64,000 nt of DNA from DATCMU01 sp036563245 (GTDB lineage: Bacteria; Pseudomonadota; Alphaproteobacteria; Rhizobiales; Devosiaceae): assembly GCA_036563245.1 (NCBI GenBank), contig DATCMU010000029.1, forward strand, positions 124,001 through 188,000, in the 5' to 3' direction. Every line of letters begins with the position of its first letter. Positions within the stretch are counted from its first letter, which is position 1. The translations under genes were made by a program, and so were the position numbers. The notes below the pieces were generated by a model that made no database searches, was not told the DNA's origin, and saw only the letters and a program-made list of their open reading frames with translations. Positions 33,241 to 40,646 of the stretch are shown here, one piece after another.

Positions 33241-34233
33241 ATGCTGAACATCGCTTTGCTGGGAGCAGGCCGCATCGGCCAGATCCATGGGCGCAACGTC
33301 GCGGCCTCCGGTCGTGCACGGCTGGCAGGGGTGGCCGATGTATTTGCCCAGAGCGCCGAAAACCTTGCCCGCGCGACCGGCGCCAGCGTCATGACCCTCG
33401 ACCAGATCTTCGCCGCCGATGACATCGATGCGGTATTGATCGGGACGTCCACGGACACTCACGCCGACCTGATCGATCGCGCCGCCGCCGCCGGCAAGGC
33501 GGTGTTCTGCGAGAAGCCGGTCGATCTGAGTGCGACACGGATCGCCGAAACGCTGGAGAAGGTGGACAAGGCCGGCATTCCGCTCATGATCGGTTTCAAT
33601 CGCCGGTTCGATCCGAACTTCGCCGCCGTGCAGCGGCGCGTTGCAGCGGGCGAGGCGGGTCGTGTCGAACTGGTGACGATCCTGTCGCGCGATCCCGCTC
33701 CGCCCCCGGTCTCCTATATCGAGCGTTCAGGTGGGCTGTTCCGTGACATGATGATCCATGACTTCGACATGGCGCGGTTTCTGGTCGCCGAGGAATTCAT
33801 CGAGGTCCAGGCCATGGGCTCCGCGCTGGTCGATCCGGCGATCGGGGAGGCGGGCGATGTCGACACCGCGGCGGTCCTGCTCAAGACCCAAAGCGGGGTG
33901 ATTTGCCAGATTTCCAATTCCCGCCGCGCCACCTACGGCTATGACCAGCGTATCGAGGTTCACGGGTCGTCGGGGCTGATCAGCGCCGCCAACGTTCACG
34001 AGACCACCGTCACCTTCGCCGGTTCGCAGGGGTTCACCTCCGATCCGGTGATGAACTTCTTCCTCGAACGCTATGAAGCGGCCTATCGCCGCGAATTGCA
34101 CGCGTTCATCGACGCCATTGACGCCGGAATGGCGCCATCTCCATCCGGCTACGACGGATTGCAGGCGCAGCGATTGGCCGACGCCGCGACCCAGAGCCAT
34201 CGCACCGGGAAGCCGGTCCACCTCGCGCCCTGA
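33241..34233 (+). CDS. iolG: Inositol 2-dehydrogenase
   Basis: A 330-residue Gfo/Idh/MocA oxidoreductase. The NAD-binding motif LGAGRIGQIHG spans about residues 7-17, the CEKPVDLS motif (Lys92) is the family catalytic lysine, and DMMIHDFDMARF (about 169-180) gives the catalytic Asp/His pair. It oxidises myo-inositol to 2-keto-myo-inositol, the first step. It is divergent from iolC across the shared IolR-type control region. The start at 33241 fits the Rossmann fold; the longer ORF upstream is antisense to iolC. Confidence 0.92.
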   Translation: MLNIALLGAGRIGQIHGRNVAASGRARLAGVADVFAQSAENLARATGASVMTLDQIFAADDIDAVLIGTSTDTHADLIDRAAAAGKAVFCEKPVDLSATRIAETLEKVDKAGIPLMIGFNRRFDPNFAAVQRRVAAGEAGRVELVTILSRDPAPPPVSYIERSGGLFRDMMIHDFDMARFLVAEEFIEVQAMGSALVDPAIGEAGDVDTAAVLLKTQSGVICQISNSRRATYGYDQRIEVHGSSGLISAANVHETTVTFAGSQGFTSDPVMNFFLERYEAAYRRELHAFIDAIDAGMAPSPSGYDGLQAQRLADAATQSHRTGKPVHLAP

Positions 34234-34245
34234 TCCGGCGGGCGG

Positions 34246-35082
34246 TCAGGGGAGTTGCAGGCGCTTTTCCGCAATGCCTACGGTCAGTGCCATCGAAAGC
34301 GCCATCGTCGCGGAAAGCGAGCGAAAGCGGGCGTGGTCCGCTTCCGCGACCTCGATCCAGACATTGGCGCATTCCGCCAGCGGAGAAAAGGCGGAATCGG
34401 TGATCGCCACCAGCGGGACATCGCGCGCCGCCATGCTTCGCGCCTGCGCCACGCTCTCGGAGGCGTAGGGCGAAAAGCTGATGGCAATGGCCGCATCCCG
34501 TGGTGTCGCCATGTCGATCCACTCCTGGTCGATCCCGTTCGGCGACGCGATCAACTGGTGCCGCACACCCATCTTGCCGAAAGCGTAGGCCATGTACGCG
34601 GTGATCGGAAAAGTGCGCCTCTTGGCAATCAGAAACAGGGTTTCGGCTTTCGCCAGCAGGTCGATCGCGCGGGAAAAGGCATCAACGTCGATGGTTGCCG
34701 AAAGCGTGTCCAGCGATTGCCTGCCCGCAGAGAAGAAGCCATTGAGCAGCGCCGCGTCCTGGCTGGGCCCCTTGCCGGCCTGCGCCAGCGCGTGCAGCCT
34801 GTCTTCATAAGACGGTGCGCGCTCCATCAGCCGGCCCCGGAACACCGATTGCAGGTCGGAAAACCCCTCATACCCGAAATTCTGGGCAAAGCGCACGAGT
34901 GTCGAAGGCTGCACCTGCGCGGAGGAGGCTATGCTTGCCGCTGTGCCGAATGCGATGTCGTCAGGGTGCTCGAGGGCGAAATTGGCGACTTGCCCCAGCC
35001 TCTTGGGCAAGCGCGCGCGCTTTTCTATGATCACCGAGCGAAGGGCGTTGAAGTCGCGCGGCGGCGACGCCTTCGTATCCAT
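34246..35082 (-). CDS. iolR: RpiR-family regulator of inositol catabolism
   Basis: A 278-residue RpiR-type regulator with an N-terminal HTH (about 10-85: SQVANFALEHP-like segment, then IASSAQVQPSTLVRFAQNFGYEGF) and a C-terminal SIS sugar-phosphate-binding domain (LFLIAKRRTFPITAYMAYAF; ISFSPYASESVAQARSMAAR). In Sinorhizobium, IolR of this family represses iol genes and is relieved by an inositol intermediate. The gene converges on iolG, 12 bp apart. ATG 35082 follows GGGAGGCAAGG. A related site (AGAA-N6-TTCC, 35213-35226) lies upstream. Confidence 0.88.
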   Translation of the reverse strand: MDTKASPPRDFNALRSVIIEKRARLPKRLGQVANFALEHPDDIAFGTAASIASSAQVQPSTLVRFAQNFGYEGFSDLQSVFRGRLMERAPSYEDRLHALAQAGKGPSQDAALLNGFFSAGRQSLDTLSATIDVDAFSRAIDLLAKAETLFLIAKRRTFPITAYMAYAFGKMGVRHQLIASPNGIDQEWIDMATPRDAAIAISFSPYASESVAQARSMAARDVPLVAITDSAFSPLAECANVWIEVAEADHARFRSLSATMALSMALTVGIAEKRLQLP

Positions 35083-35212
35083 TGCACCTTGCCTCCCTCG
35101 CGGCCGGACCCGAGCCCCAATCGATAGTGCAGCCCGGGCGCGCCGCCAACCCGCGACGCGGGTGTCCGATGGCCGAAAATGCGGCGACAGTCCAGCATTA
35201 TCCGTCTTGAAT

Positions 35213-35226
35213 AGAACGTACATTCC
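35213..35226. promoter_or_regulatory. Degenerate IolR-type site (AGAA-N6-TTCC) between iolR and the second dehydrogenase
   Basis: AGAA-CGTACA-TTCC differs from the GGAA-N6-TTCC motif by one base. It sits in the 209-bp region between divergent iolR and the Gfo/Idh/MocA gene at 35292. The flanking promoter elements seen at the other two sites are not clearly present. Confidence 0.5.
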
Positions 35227-35291
35227 ATAATATCAAGATTTTCGATCATGCATTCTGAGATGGGGACGCATGGGGCAGGCTGGAGGGATGA

Positions 35292-36404
35292 ATGGACAAG
35301 CTCGGCGTCGGCCTGATCGGCACGGGATACATGGGCAAGTGCCATGCTCTCGCCTGGAATGCGGTCGGTCCTGTTTTCGGCGATGTCCCGAGGATCGTGC
35401 TCGCTCACCTCGGCGAGGCCGACGATGCGTTGGCGCAGCGCCGGGCGGCCGAATTCGGCTTCGCGCGCTCCAGCGGCGACTGGCGCCGCGTCGTCGAGGA
35501 TCCTGAAGTCGATGTGGTCTCGATCACCACGCCGAACCGCTTTCACGCCGAAATGGCGATTGCCGCGCTTAAGAAGGGCAAGCACGTCTGGTGCGAAAAG
35601 CCGATGGCGACGACGCTTGATGATGCCGAGCGCATGCTCGAGGCGGCGCAGAGGACGGGGTGCAAGGCCATCCTGGGCTACAACTACATCCAGAATCCCA
35701 TGTTCCGCGAGATCGGGCGTCTGCTCGAGGCAAACGCGATTGGCCAGGTCAATCATGTGCGGGTGGAAATGGACGAGGACTTCATGGCCGACCCCGGCAC
35801 TTTGTTCGGCTGGAAGAGCGAAGCCGCTTCCGGCCATGGGGCGCTGGACGATTTCGCGGTCCATCCGCTTTCGCTTCTTTCCGAATTGTTCGGCCCTGTG
35901 ACCGAGGTCTTGTGCGACCAGACGCGTCCTTATGCCGACCGGCCCACTTCGGACGGCGCGCGACGGGCCGTCGAAACCCATGATATTGCGTCCGTTCTGA
36001 TGCGGCTTGAAAACGGCATGTCCGGAACCCTGCTGGCCAACCGGTCGGCATGGGGACGCAAGGGTCGCATTGCGCTGCAGGTCTTCGGGGCTGCCGGATC
36101 GATCCTTTTCGATCAGGAACGCATGAACGAGTTGCGCGTTTACCGCGCGTCAGGCCCCAGCGCCGAACAAGGCTTCGCAACCGTGCTCGCCGGCCCAGCC
36201 CATTCGCCATACGAGCGGTTCATCCCGGCGCCAGGGCATGGCCTGGGGTTCAACGATCTCAAGACCATCGAATGCCACGAGCTGCTGTCAGCCATCGCCG
36301 GCCGGCCCGCGCGCGTCATCGATTTCGAACGCGGGCTTCGCATTGAACGCACGGTGGACGCCATGGCGCGTTCGTCGCGCGAGCGACGCTGGATCAGGGT
36401 TTGA
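35292..36404 (+). CDS. Gfo/Idh/MocA family dehydrogenase, probably inositol-related
   Basis: A 370-residue oxidoreductase with the Rossmann motif LIGTGYMGKCHA (about 8-19), WCEKPMATT (catalytic Lys, about 98-106) and a C-terminal substrate domain with LDDFAVHPLSLL supplying Asp/His. It resembles the longer dehydrogenases that act on scyllo-inositol or other polyols and sugars. Position next to iolR and the degenerate operator suggest membership of the iol regulon. ATG 35292 has TGGAGGGATGA immediately upstream. The exact substrate is not deducible. Confidence 0.82.
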   Translation: MDKLGVGLIGTGYMGKCHALAWNAVGPVFGDVPRIVLAHLGEADDALAQRRAAEFGFARSSGDWRRVVEDPEVDVVSITTPNRFHAEMAIAALKKGKHVWCEKPMATTLDDAERMLEAAQRTGCKAILGYNYIQNPMFREIGRLLEANAIGQVNHVRVEMDEDFMADPGTLFGWKSEAASGHGALDDFAVHPLSLLSELFGPVTEVLCDQTRPYADRPTSDGARRAVETHDIASVLMRLENGMSGTLLANRSAWGRKGRIALQVFGAAGSILFDQERMNELRVYRASGPSAEQGFATVLAGPAHSPYERFIPAPGHGLGFNDLKTIECHELLSAIAGRPARVIDFERGLRIERTVDAMARSSRERRWIRV

Positions 36405-36409
36405 CGCAA

Positions 36410-36443
36410 GTCCCGCCCTGGCGGCTGGCAACCGGGGCGGGAC
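36410..36443. terminator. Hairpin between convergent dehydrogenase and EamA genes
   Basis: GTCCCGCCC and GGGCGGGAC form a perfect 9-bp stem around 16 nt. It lies between the stops of two convergent genes and has no T-run, so it could serve either direction weakly. Confidence 0.5.
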
Positions 36444-36450
36444 CTGTCGA

Positions 36451-37446
36451 TCAGGCGAGCGCGCCGGCTGTGCGGAGCTTGCGGCTTTCCTGGTTGAAGA
36501 TGTAGAGCGAGGCCCCCACGATCAGGACGGCGCCCGGCCAGAACCAGGGACTTGGCACCTGGGTCAGCACAACCCAGGCGAGCAGGACATTGAGCGGCAG
36601 CTTCAGGTCGTCGAAGGGTTGCAGATAGGTCGCGTCGGCGCGCTTGTAGGCGGCCCACAAGGCATATTGCGACGCCGCGGTGACCAGGCCCAGGAATACC
36701 AGCAGCAGCGCCGCAGTGCCGCCCGGGAAGCTGAGCGTGAAGCCGGTCGACAGGCCGGCCGGCATCATGCCGGAGGGCAACAGGGCCACCAGTATCCCCA
36801 GCACGATCCCGATCAGCGCGTGGTTGAGGCTGATCAGCAGCAGAAGGTAGAGCGTGAGCGACTCCGGCTCTTCCTCGCGCGAGAGGTATTTGGAGATCAC
36901 CGTGGTCGCGGCCCAGGAGGCAGCGGCCAGAACCGGCAGAACTGTCGCCCAGTTGAAGGATTCGGTGCCCACCCCGATGATCAGCAGGGCGCCGGCAAAG
37001 GCCGCGACGGATGCAGCGATGCGTTGCGCGGTCAGCCTTTCACCGAGCAACAGCACCGATCCGGCGATCACGAAGAACGGACCGGTCATCAACAGTCCGA
37101 GCATCTGCCAGAACGGAACGCCCGAGGCAAAGCCGAATGCGAAGACCTGCGCACCCACGGCAGAGAGCAGCGCGCGCACCTCGTGCAGCACCGGATGCCG
37201 TGTCCTGAGCTTGTCCAGTCCGATTCTCAGGATCAGCGGCACCGCGAACAGCGTGCCGATCAGGTACTGCCAGAAAACGGCACTCGAGGAAGCCATCTTC
37301 TGGTCGGAGAGGATGGGATTCCACGGATTGGTGAGAATATCATAGGAGAAATTGACGACCGCAAAGATCAGTTGCGCGCCAATCATCAGAAGCGTCGCCT
37401 GCAGCGCGAGGTTGCGTGCGGTGGAGGCGGAGGAAACCTGGTTCAT
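36451..37446 (-). CDS. ribN: EamA/DMT transporter under an FMN riboswitch, probable riboflavin importer (RibN-like)
   Basis: A 331-residue membrane protein with ten helices in two EamA repeats (LLMIGAQLIFAVVNFSYD..., and NWATVLPVLAAASWAATTVISKYL for the second). Its function is read from the control element: the mRNA leader holds a complete FMN riboswitch about 110 nt upstream, which in alphaproteobacteria marks RibN riboflavin transporters of this family. Without the riboswitch it would be just a drug/metabolite transporter. The start at 37446 has AAAGGATCG upstream. The symbol is given by context and not by direct comparison. Confidence 0.75.
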   Translation of the reverse strand: MNQVSSASTARNLALQATLLMIGAQLIFAVVNFSYDILTNPWNPILSDQKMASSSAVFWQYLIGTLFAVPLILRIGLDKLRTRHPVLHEVRALLSAVGAQVFAFGFASGVPFWQMLGLLMTGPFFVIAGSVLLLGERLTAQRIAASVAAFAGALLIIGVGTESFNWATVLPVLAAASWAATTVISKYLSREEEPESLTLYLLLLISLNHALIGIVLGILVALLPSGMMPAGLSTGFTLSFPGGTAALLLVFLGLVTAASQYALWAAYKRADATYLQPFDDLKLPLNVLLAWVVLTQVPSPWFWPGAVLIVGASLYIFNQESRKLRTAGALA

Positions 37447-37492
37447 CGTTCGATCCTTTCCGTAACCGGTTTCCTCAGGGTCACGGGGGATC

Positions 37493-37546
37493 GAAACGGC
37501 TCGCCTCCGCCCGCTGGCGGCGGGACGGCGGCGCTCTGACCGTTTC
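37493..37546 (-). promoter_or_regulatory. Possible expression-platform hairpin of the FMN riboswitch
   Basis: GAAACGG and CCGTTTC (on the RNA strand as well) pair across about 40 GC-rich nt just after the aptamer. The structure may decide termination or access to the ribN start. No clear T-run follows, so translational control or Rho is more likely. Confidence 0.4.
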
Positions 37547-37555
37547 AACACCCGT

Positions 37556-37696
37556 TCTCTTTCATCCGGACTATGACCGTCGGCTTCGGAATCACACCGA
37601 ATCTGCTGACCCGGATGCCACCTGTGCATCCGGCGCTCGCGGGCTGCGGGAGCAGGCTCCCTTACCGCCGGTGGGGACTTTCACCCCGCCCTGAGA
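37556..37696 (-). promoter_or_regulatory. FMN riboswitch (RFN element)
   Basis: On the minus strand the conserved RFN blocks appear in order: GGGCGGGGTGAAAGTCCCC, ACCGGCGGTAA, GCCCGCGAGC, a variable arm, CAGATTCGGTGTGATTCCG, AGCCGACGGTCATAGTCCGG and ATGAAAGAG. These are the core of the FMN aptamer, so flavin excess should switch off the downstream EamA gene. Confidence 0.95.
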
Positions 37697-37740
37697 ACGT
37701 CGCGGCGCGCCCCGAACTGCCGGAAGGCGCCGCAGGGCAC

Positions 37741-37769
37741 TAGATAAACCCCGCCTGCCGGCGGATCAA
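37741..37769 (-). promoter_or_regulatory. Sigma-70-like promoter of the FMN-riboswitch transcript
   Basis: On the minus strand TTGATC (37764-37769) and TATCTA (37741-37746) are separated by 17 bp, placing the start about 40 nt before the aptamer. Confidence 0.6.
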
Positions 37770-37770
37770 G

Positions 37771-37798
37771 CCGGCACATTCATGTAACCATGTGCCGG
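37771..37798. repeat. Perfect inverted repeat between riboswitch promoter and small-RNA terminator
   Basis: CCGGCACAT and ATGTGCCGG form 9-bp arms with a 10-nt loop directly upstream of the riboswitch -35 element. It may be an operator for the riboswitch promoter or a read-through barrier. Confidence 0.45.
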
Positions 37799-37832
37799 AA
37801 AATCAAAAGGGGCCGCCCCGAAGGACGGCCCC
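37799..37832 (-). terminator. Rho-independent terminator with UUCG tetraloop
   Basis: On the minus strand GGGGCCGTCC and GGGCGGCCCC form a 10-bp stem (one G-U) closed by TTCG, followed by TTTTGATTTT. It ends transcripts from the lysR side, including the candidate small RNA. Confidence 0.85.
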
Positions 37833-37904
37833 CCATGAAGTTCGAAGTACTCGAACGGCGCGGACACTATAGCGTCCGCCAGGAGGTGGGCTGTTCAGCG
37901 TGGT

Positions 37905-37967
37905 CTATACCGCCGCCGACACCTCGCTTCCAAATCCGCCCACGAGCACTGCAACCTCATGAGACAT
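37905..37967 (-). CDS. 20-codon ORF with strong SD, possible leader peptide
   Basis: ATG at 37965-37967 follows AAAGGAGGTGGTCCA, one of the best Shine-Dalgarno sequences in the window, and the frame runs 20 codons to TAG: MSHEVAVLVGGFGSEVSAAV. The SD can pair over 9 bp with a complement just past the stop. It may be a regulatory leader peptide, or merely an open stretch in an RNA. No homologue is recognised. Confidence 0.4.
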   Translation of the reverse strand: MSHEVAVLVGGFGSEVSAAV

Positions 37968-38054
37968 TGGACCACCTCCTTTCAAGCTGTTGATGATGAG
38001 ATGATGGTGAACTGCTTCGCGCCATCGCGCAATACTGAAAATGAACTGCTGAAC

Positions 38055-38939
38055 TCAAACAAAGGTCGAACGATTGGCCCTGACTTCTCCGGCGATGAAA
38101 TCGGCCACGGTGGAAACCCGGCGAATGGCGCGCAGGTCTTCGTGCACCACCGTCCAGTAGGCGCGGGTGACGGTATGCTGCGCCAGCACGGGCACCAGAC
38201 GCCGGTCGCCGCGCGCGATGAAGGTGTGAAGAATGCCGATACCCGCCCCGGCGCGCACGGCCTCGGTCTGCCCCAGGGCGCTGGATACCTCGAAGGCAGA
38301 CTGCCAGTCCTTGAGAAAATCGCGCGAGAAGTCGAGGGAGGTCGAGAACAGGAGGTCCTCGACATAGCCCACGAGCCTGTGATGCCTCAAATCGTTCAGC
38401 GTCGCCGGGGTGCCCATCTCCGCCAGGTAGCCTGGCGAGGCATAGAGGCCCAGCGTGTAGTCGGTGAGCTTGCGTGCCACCAGTCGCCCTTCGTCGGGCC
38501 GGCCGAGCGTCACCGCGATATCCGCTTCGCGGCGCGATAGCGAAAAGGCGCGAGGCACCGGCACAAGCTGGATCCTCAGCCCCGGATGGCGTGCCGTCAA
38601 ACGACCGAGCCTGGGCGCGAGGAAAGCAACCCCGAAGCCGTCCGGGGCACCCACGCGCACCGCGCCGGTCACCGCGAGATCGGTCTGCCCGATATCCGCG
38701 CGCGCGCCGATCATCTCCGATTCCATGCGCTCGGCATGGGCCAGGAACAATTCGCCCTCCGCGGTCAGGTCGCAGCCCGATGTGCGGCGAACGAAAAGCC
38801 GCGCCTTCAGCGCGTCTTCGAGTGCATTCAGCCGGCGGGCGACCGTGGCATGGTTGAGCCCGAGCGTTCTCGCTGCGCCAAGCATTTGCCCAGCCCGTGC
38901 AACCGCCAGGAAGACACGCGCATCATCCCAGTTCATCAT
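38055..38939 (-). CDS. LysR-family regulator divergent from mmsA
   Basis: A 294-residue LysR-type regulator. The HTH lies at residues 3-60 (WDDARVFLAVARAGQMLGAA, LGLNHATVARRLNALEDAL); the effector domain follows from about 90. It resembles the VAP-type single-gene regulators that control a divergent dehydrogenase. It is divergent from mmsA across 102 bp with a dyad at 38987-39001. Two adjacent ATGs (38939 and 38936) are possible starts. The effector is probably an intermediate of malonate-semialdehyde, valine or inositol metabolism, by context only. Confidence 0.85.
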   Translation of the reverse strand: MMNWDDARVFLAVARAGQMLGAARTLGLNHATVARRLNALEDALKARLFVRRTSGCDLTAEGELFLAHAERMESEMIGARADIGQTDLAVTGAVRVGAPDGFGVAFLAPRLGRLTARHPGLRIQLVPVPRAFSLSRREADIAVTLGRPDEGRLVARKLTDYTLGLYASPGYLAEMGTPATLNDLRHHRLVGYVEDLLFSTSLDFSRDFLKDWQSAFEVSSALGQTEAVRAGAGIGILHTFIARGDRRLVPVLAQHTVTRAYWTVVHEDLRAIRRVSTVADFIAGEVRANRSTFV

Positions 38940-38986
38940 TCGCTAACTATAAAATTTGCACAGCAGATGACGATTTCCTCTCATTG

Positions 38987-39001
38987 ATAGTCCGTGACTA
39001 T
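38987..39001. promoter_or_regulatory. Dyad ATAGTC-CGT-GACTAT in the lysR-mmsA intergenic region
   Basis: A perfect 6-bp dyad with a 3-bp spacer lies 41 bp before the mmsA start. The half-site ACTAT recurs at 38945-38949 near the lysR start. Together they fit a LysR recognition plus activation site pair. Confidence 0.5.
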
Positions 39002-39041
39002 AGCGCTTCATTGCCGGCCTGCAAACGACGAGGAGGTTCCA

Positions 39042-40535
39042 ATGAAGGAAATCGGCCATTTCATCGCCGGCAAGCACGTGCCGGGGACAAGCGGACGTTA
39101 CAAGGATGTCTGCAATCCCGCGACGGGCGAGGTGACGGCGCGGGTCGCGCTGGCCACCGAGGCCGAGCTCAAGGCCGCCGTCGAGAGCGCTGAGGCCGCG
39201 CAACCGGCATGGGCGGCGGTCAATCCCCAGCGCCGTGCGAGGGTTCTCACCCGTTTCGTGCATCTTCTGAACGAAAACATGCGCGATCTGGCCGAACTGC
39301 TGTCGTCGGAACACGGCAAGACCATTGAAGACTCGAAGGGAGACCTGGTGCGCGGTCTGGAGGTTTGCGAGTTCGCGGCCGGCATTCCCCACCTGTCCAA
39401 GGGCGAATTCACCGAAGGCGCCGGCCCTGCCATCGACATCTATTCCATGCGCCAGCCCGTTGGCGTGGGAGCGGGCATCACGCCGTTCAATTTCCCGGCC
39501 ATGATCCCCATGTGGATGTTCGGCCCTGCCATTGCCAGCGGCAACGCATTCATTCTCAAGCCCTCCGAGCGCGACCCCTCGGTCCCCATGCGCCTGGCCG
39601 AACTCATGATCGAGGCAGGGCTGCCTGCCGGCATTCTCAACGTGGTCAACGGCGACAAGCTGGCGGTGGACGCCATTCTCGCCGATCCCGGCATCGATGC
39701 GGTTTCCTTCGTCGGCTCCACCCCGATTGCCCGCTATGTCTACGGGCAGGCCGCGCTGAACGGCAAGCGGGTACAGACCTTTGGCGGCGCCAAGAACCAC
39801 ATGATCATCATGCCCGATGCCGACCTGGACCAGGCGGTCAACGCGCTCATGGGGGCCGGCTACGGCTCTGCCGGCGAACGATGCATGGCGGTGTCGGTCG
39901 CCGTGCCCGTGGGCAGGGAAACCGCGGACCGGCTGGTGGAGAAACTGATCCCACGGGTGGAGTCCCTGCGCATAGGTCCCTATACCGACGAAAAGGCCGA
40001 CATGGGCCCCCTGATCACCTCCGAGGCGCGCGACCGCGTTCTTGGTCTCGTCGACAGCGGGGTGGAGCAGGGCGCAAAACTGGTCGTCGATGGTCGCGGC
40101 TTCTCGCTGCAGGGTTACGAAAACGGCCATTTCGTTGGCGGATGCCTGTTCGATGACGTCACGCCCGACATGGACATCTACAAGACCGAGATCTTCGGGC
40201 CGGTGCTTTCCGTGGTCCGCGCGCCCGACTATGAGGCCGCGCTGCAACTTCCCATGAAGCACCAGTACGGCAACGGCGTTTCGATCTTCACCCGCGATGG
40301 CGACGCCGCGCGCGATTTCGCCAGCCGCATCAACATCGGGATGGTCGGGGTGAACGTGCCCGTGCCGGTTCCGGTCGCCTACCATTCGTTCGGCGGCTGG
40401 AAGGCATCGAGTTTTGGCGATCTCAACCAGTATGGCACCGATTCGATCAGGTTCTGGACCCGGACCAAGACCGTGACGAGCCGCTGGCCCTCGGGAATCA
40501 GGGATGGCGCCCAATACGCCATGCCCACAATGTAG
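39042..40535 (+). CDS. mmsA: CoA-acylating methylmalonate/malonate-semialdehyde dehydrogenase
   Basis: A 497-residue aldehyde dehydrogenase. VGAGITPFNFPAMIPMWMFGPA (about 136-157) is the MmsA/IolA signature, with the catalytic Cys in GYGSAGERCMAVSVAV (about 275-290). It turns malonate semialdehyde from inositol catabolism into acetyl-CoA, and methylmalonate semialdehyde from valine into propionyl-CoA. Nearby iol genes lack another iolA, so it probably completes that pathway. ATG 39042 follows AGGAGGTTCC. A strong terminator follows. Confidence 0.94.
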   Translation: MKEIGHFIAGKHVPGTSGRYKDVCNPATGEVTARVALATEAELKAAVESAEAAQPAWAAVNPQRRARVLTRFVHLLNENMRDLAELLSSEHGKTIEDSKGDLVRGLEVCEFAAGIPHLSKGEFTEGAGPAIDIYSMRQPVGVGAGITPFNFPAMIPMWMFGPAIASGNAFILKPSERDPSVPMRLAELMIEAGLPAGILNVVNGDKLAVDAILADPGIDAVSFVGSTPIARYVYGQAALNGKRVQTFGGAKNHMIIMPDADLDQAVNALMGAGYGSAGERCMAVSVAVPVGRETADRLVEKLIPRVESLRIGPYTDEKADMGPLITSEARDRVLGLVDSGVEQGAKLVVDGRGFSLQGYENGHFVGGCLFDDVTPDMDIYKTEIFGPVLSVVRAPDYEAALQLPMKHQYGNGVSIFTRDGDAARDFASRINIGMVGVNVPVPVPVAYHSFGGWKASSFGDLNQYGTDSIRFWTRTKTVTSRWPSGIRDGAQYAMPTM

Positions 40536-40547
40536 CGTTGAAGCCAA

Positions 40548-40579
40548 GGGGCGGGCCGCCCTGCGGTCCGCTCCTTTTT
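40548..40579 (+). terminator. Rho-independent terminator of mmsA
   Basis: A 12-bp stem (GGGGCGGGCCGC with GCGGTCCGCTCC, two G-U pairs), loop CCT, and TTTTT. It starts 13 bp past the mmsA stop. Confidence 0.9.
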
Positions 40580-40646
40580 GGCGCGCTTGCAACTGCTCTC
40601 TGTTTCGCTATGAATGCGCGGCGAAAACCGACGGGGAGAATGGGGC

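Larger units (their letters stand above)
37799..37985 (-). ncRNA. Candidate structured small RNA / leader with self-sequestered SD
   Basis: Minus strand, 5' to 3': a strong SD (AAAGGAGGTGG), a 20-codon ORF, the exact complement CCACCTCCT (37881-37889), a hairpin GCGGACGC-TATA-GTGTCCGC (37860-37879), a hairpin GTTCGA-GTACT-TCGAAC (37840-37856), and a terminator. The first hairpin and terminator each contain a G-U pair that would be an A-C mismatch on the plus strand, so the minus strand is the RNA. A weak promoter (TTGAGT, 18 bp, TATTGC at 38029-38058) overlaps the lysR stop. Expression is unproven. Confidence 0.5.

Noticed and set aside
37790..37993. Plus-strand 67-codon ORF between the riboswitch and lysR
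   Set aside because: It runs antisense through terminator and hairpin structures that fit only the minus strand, and it has no SD.
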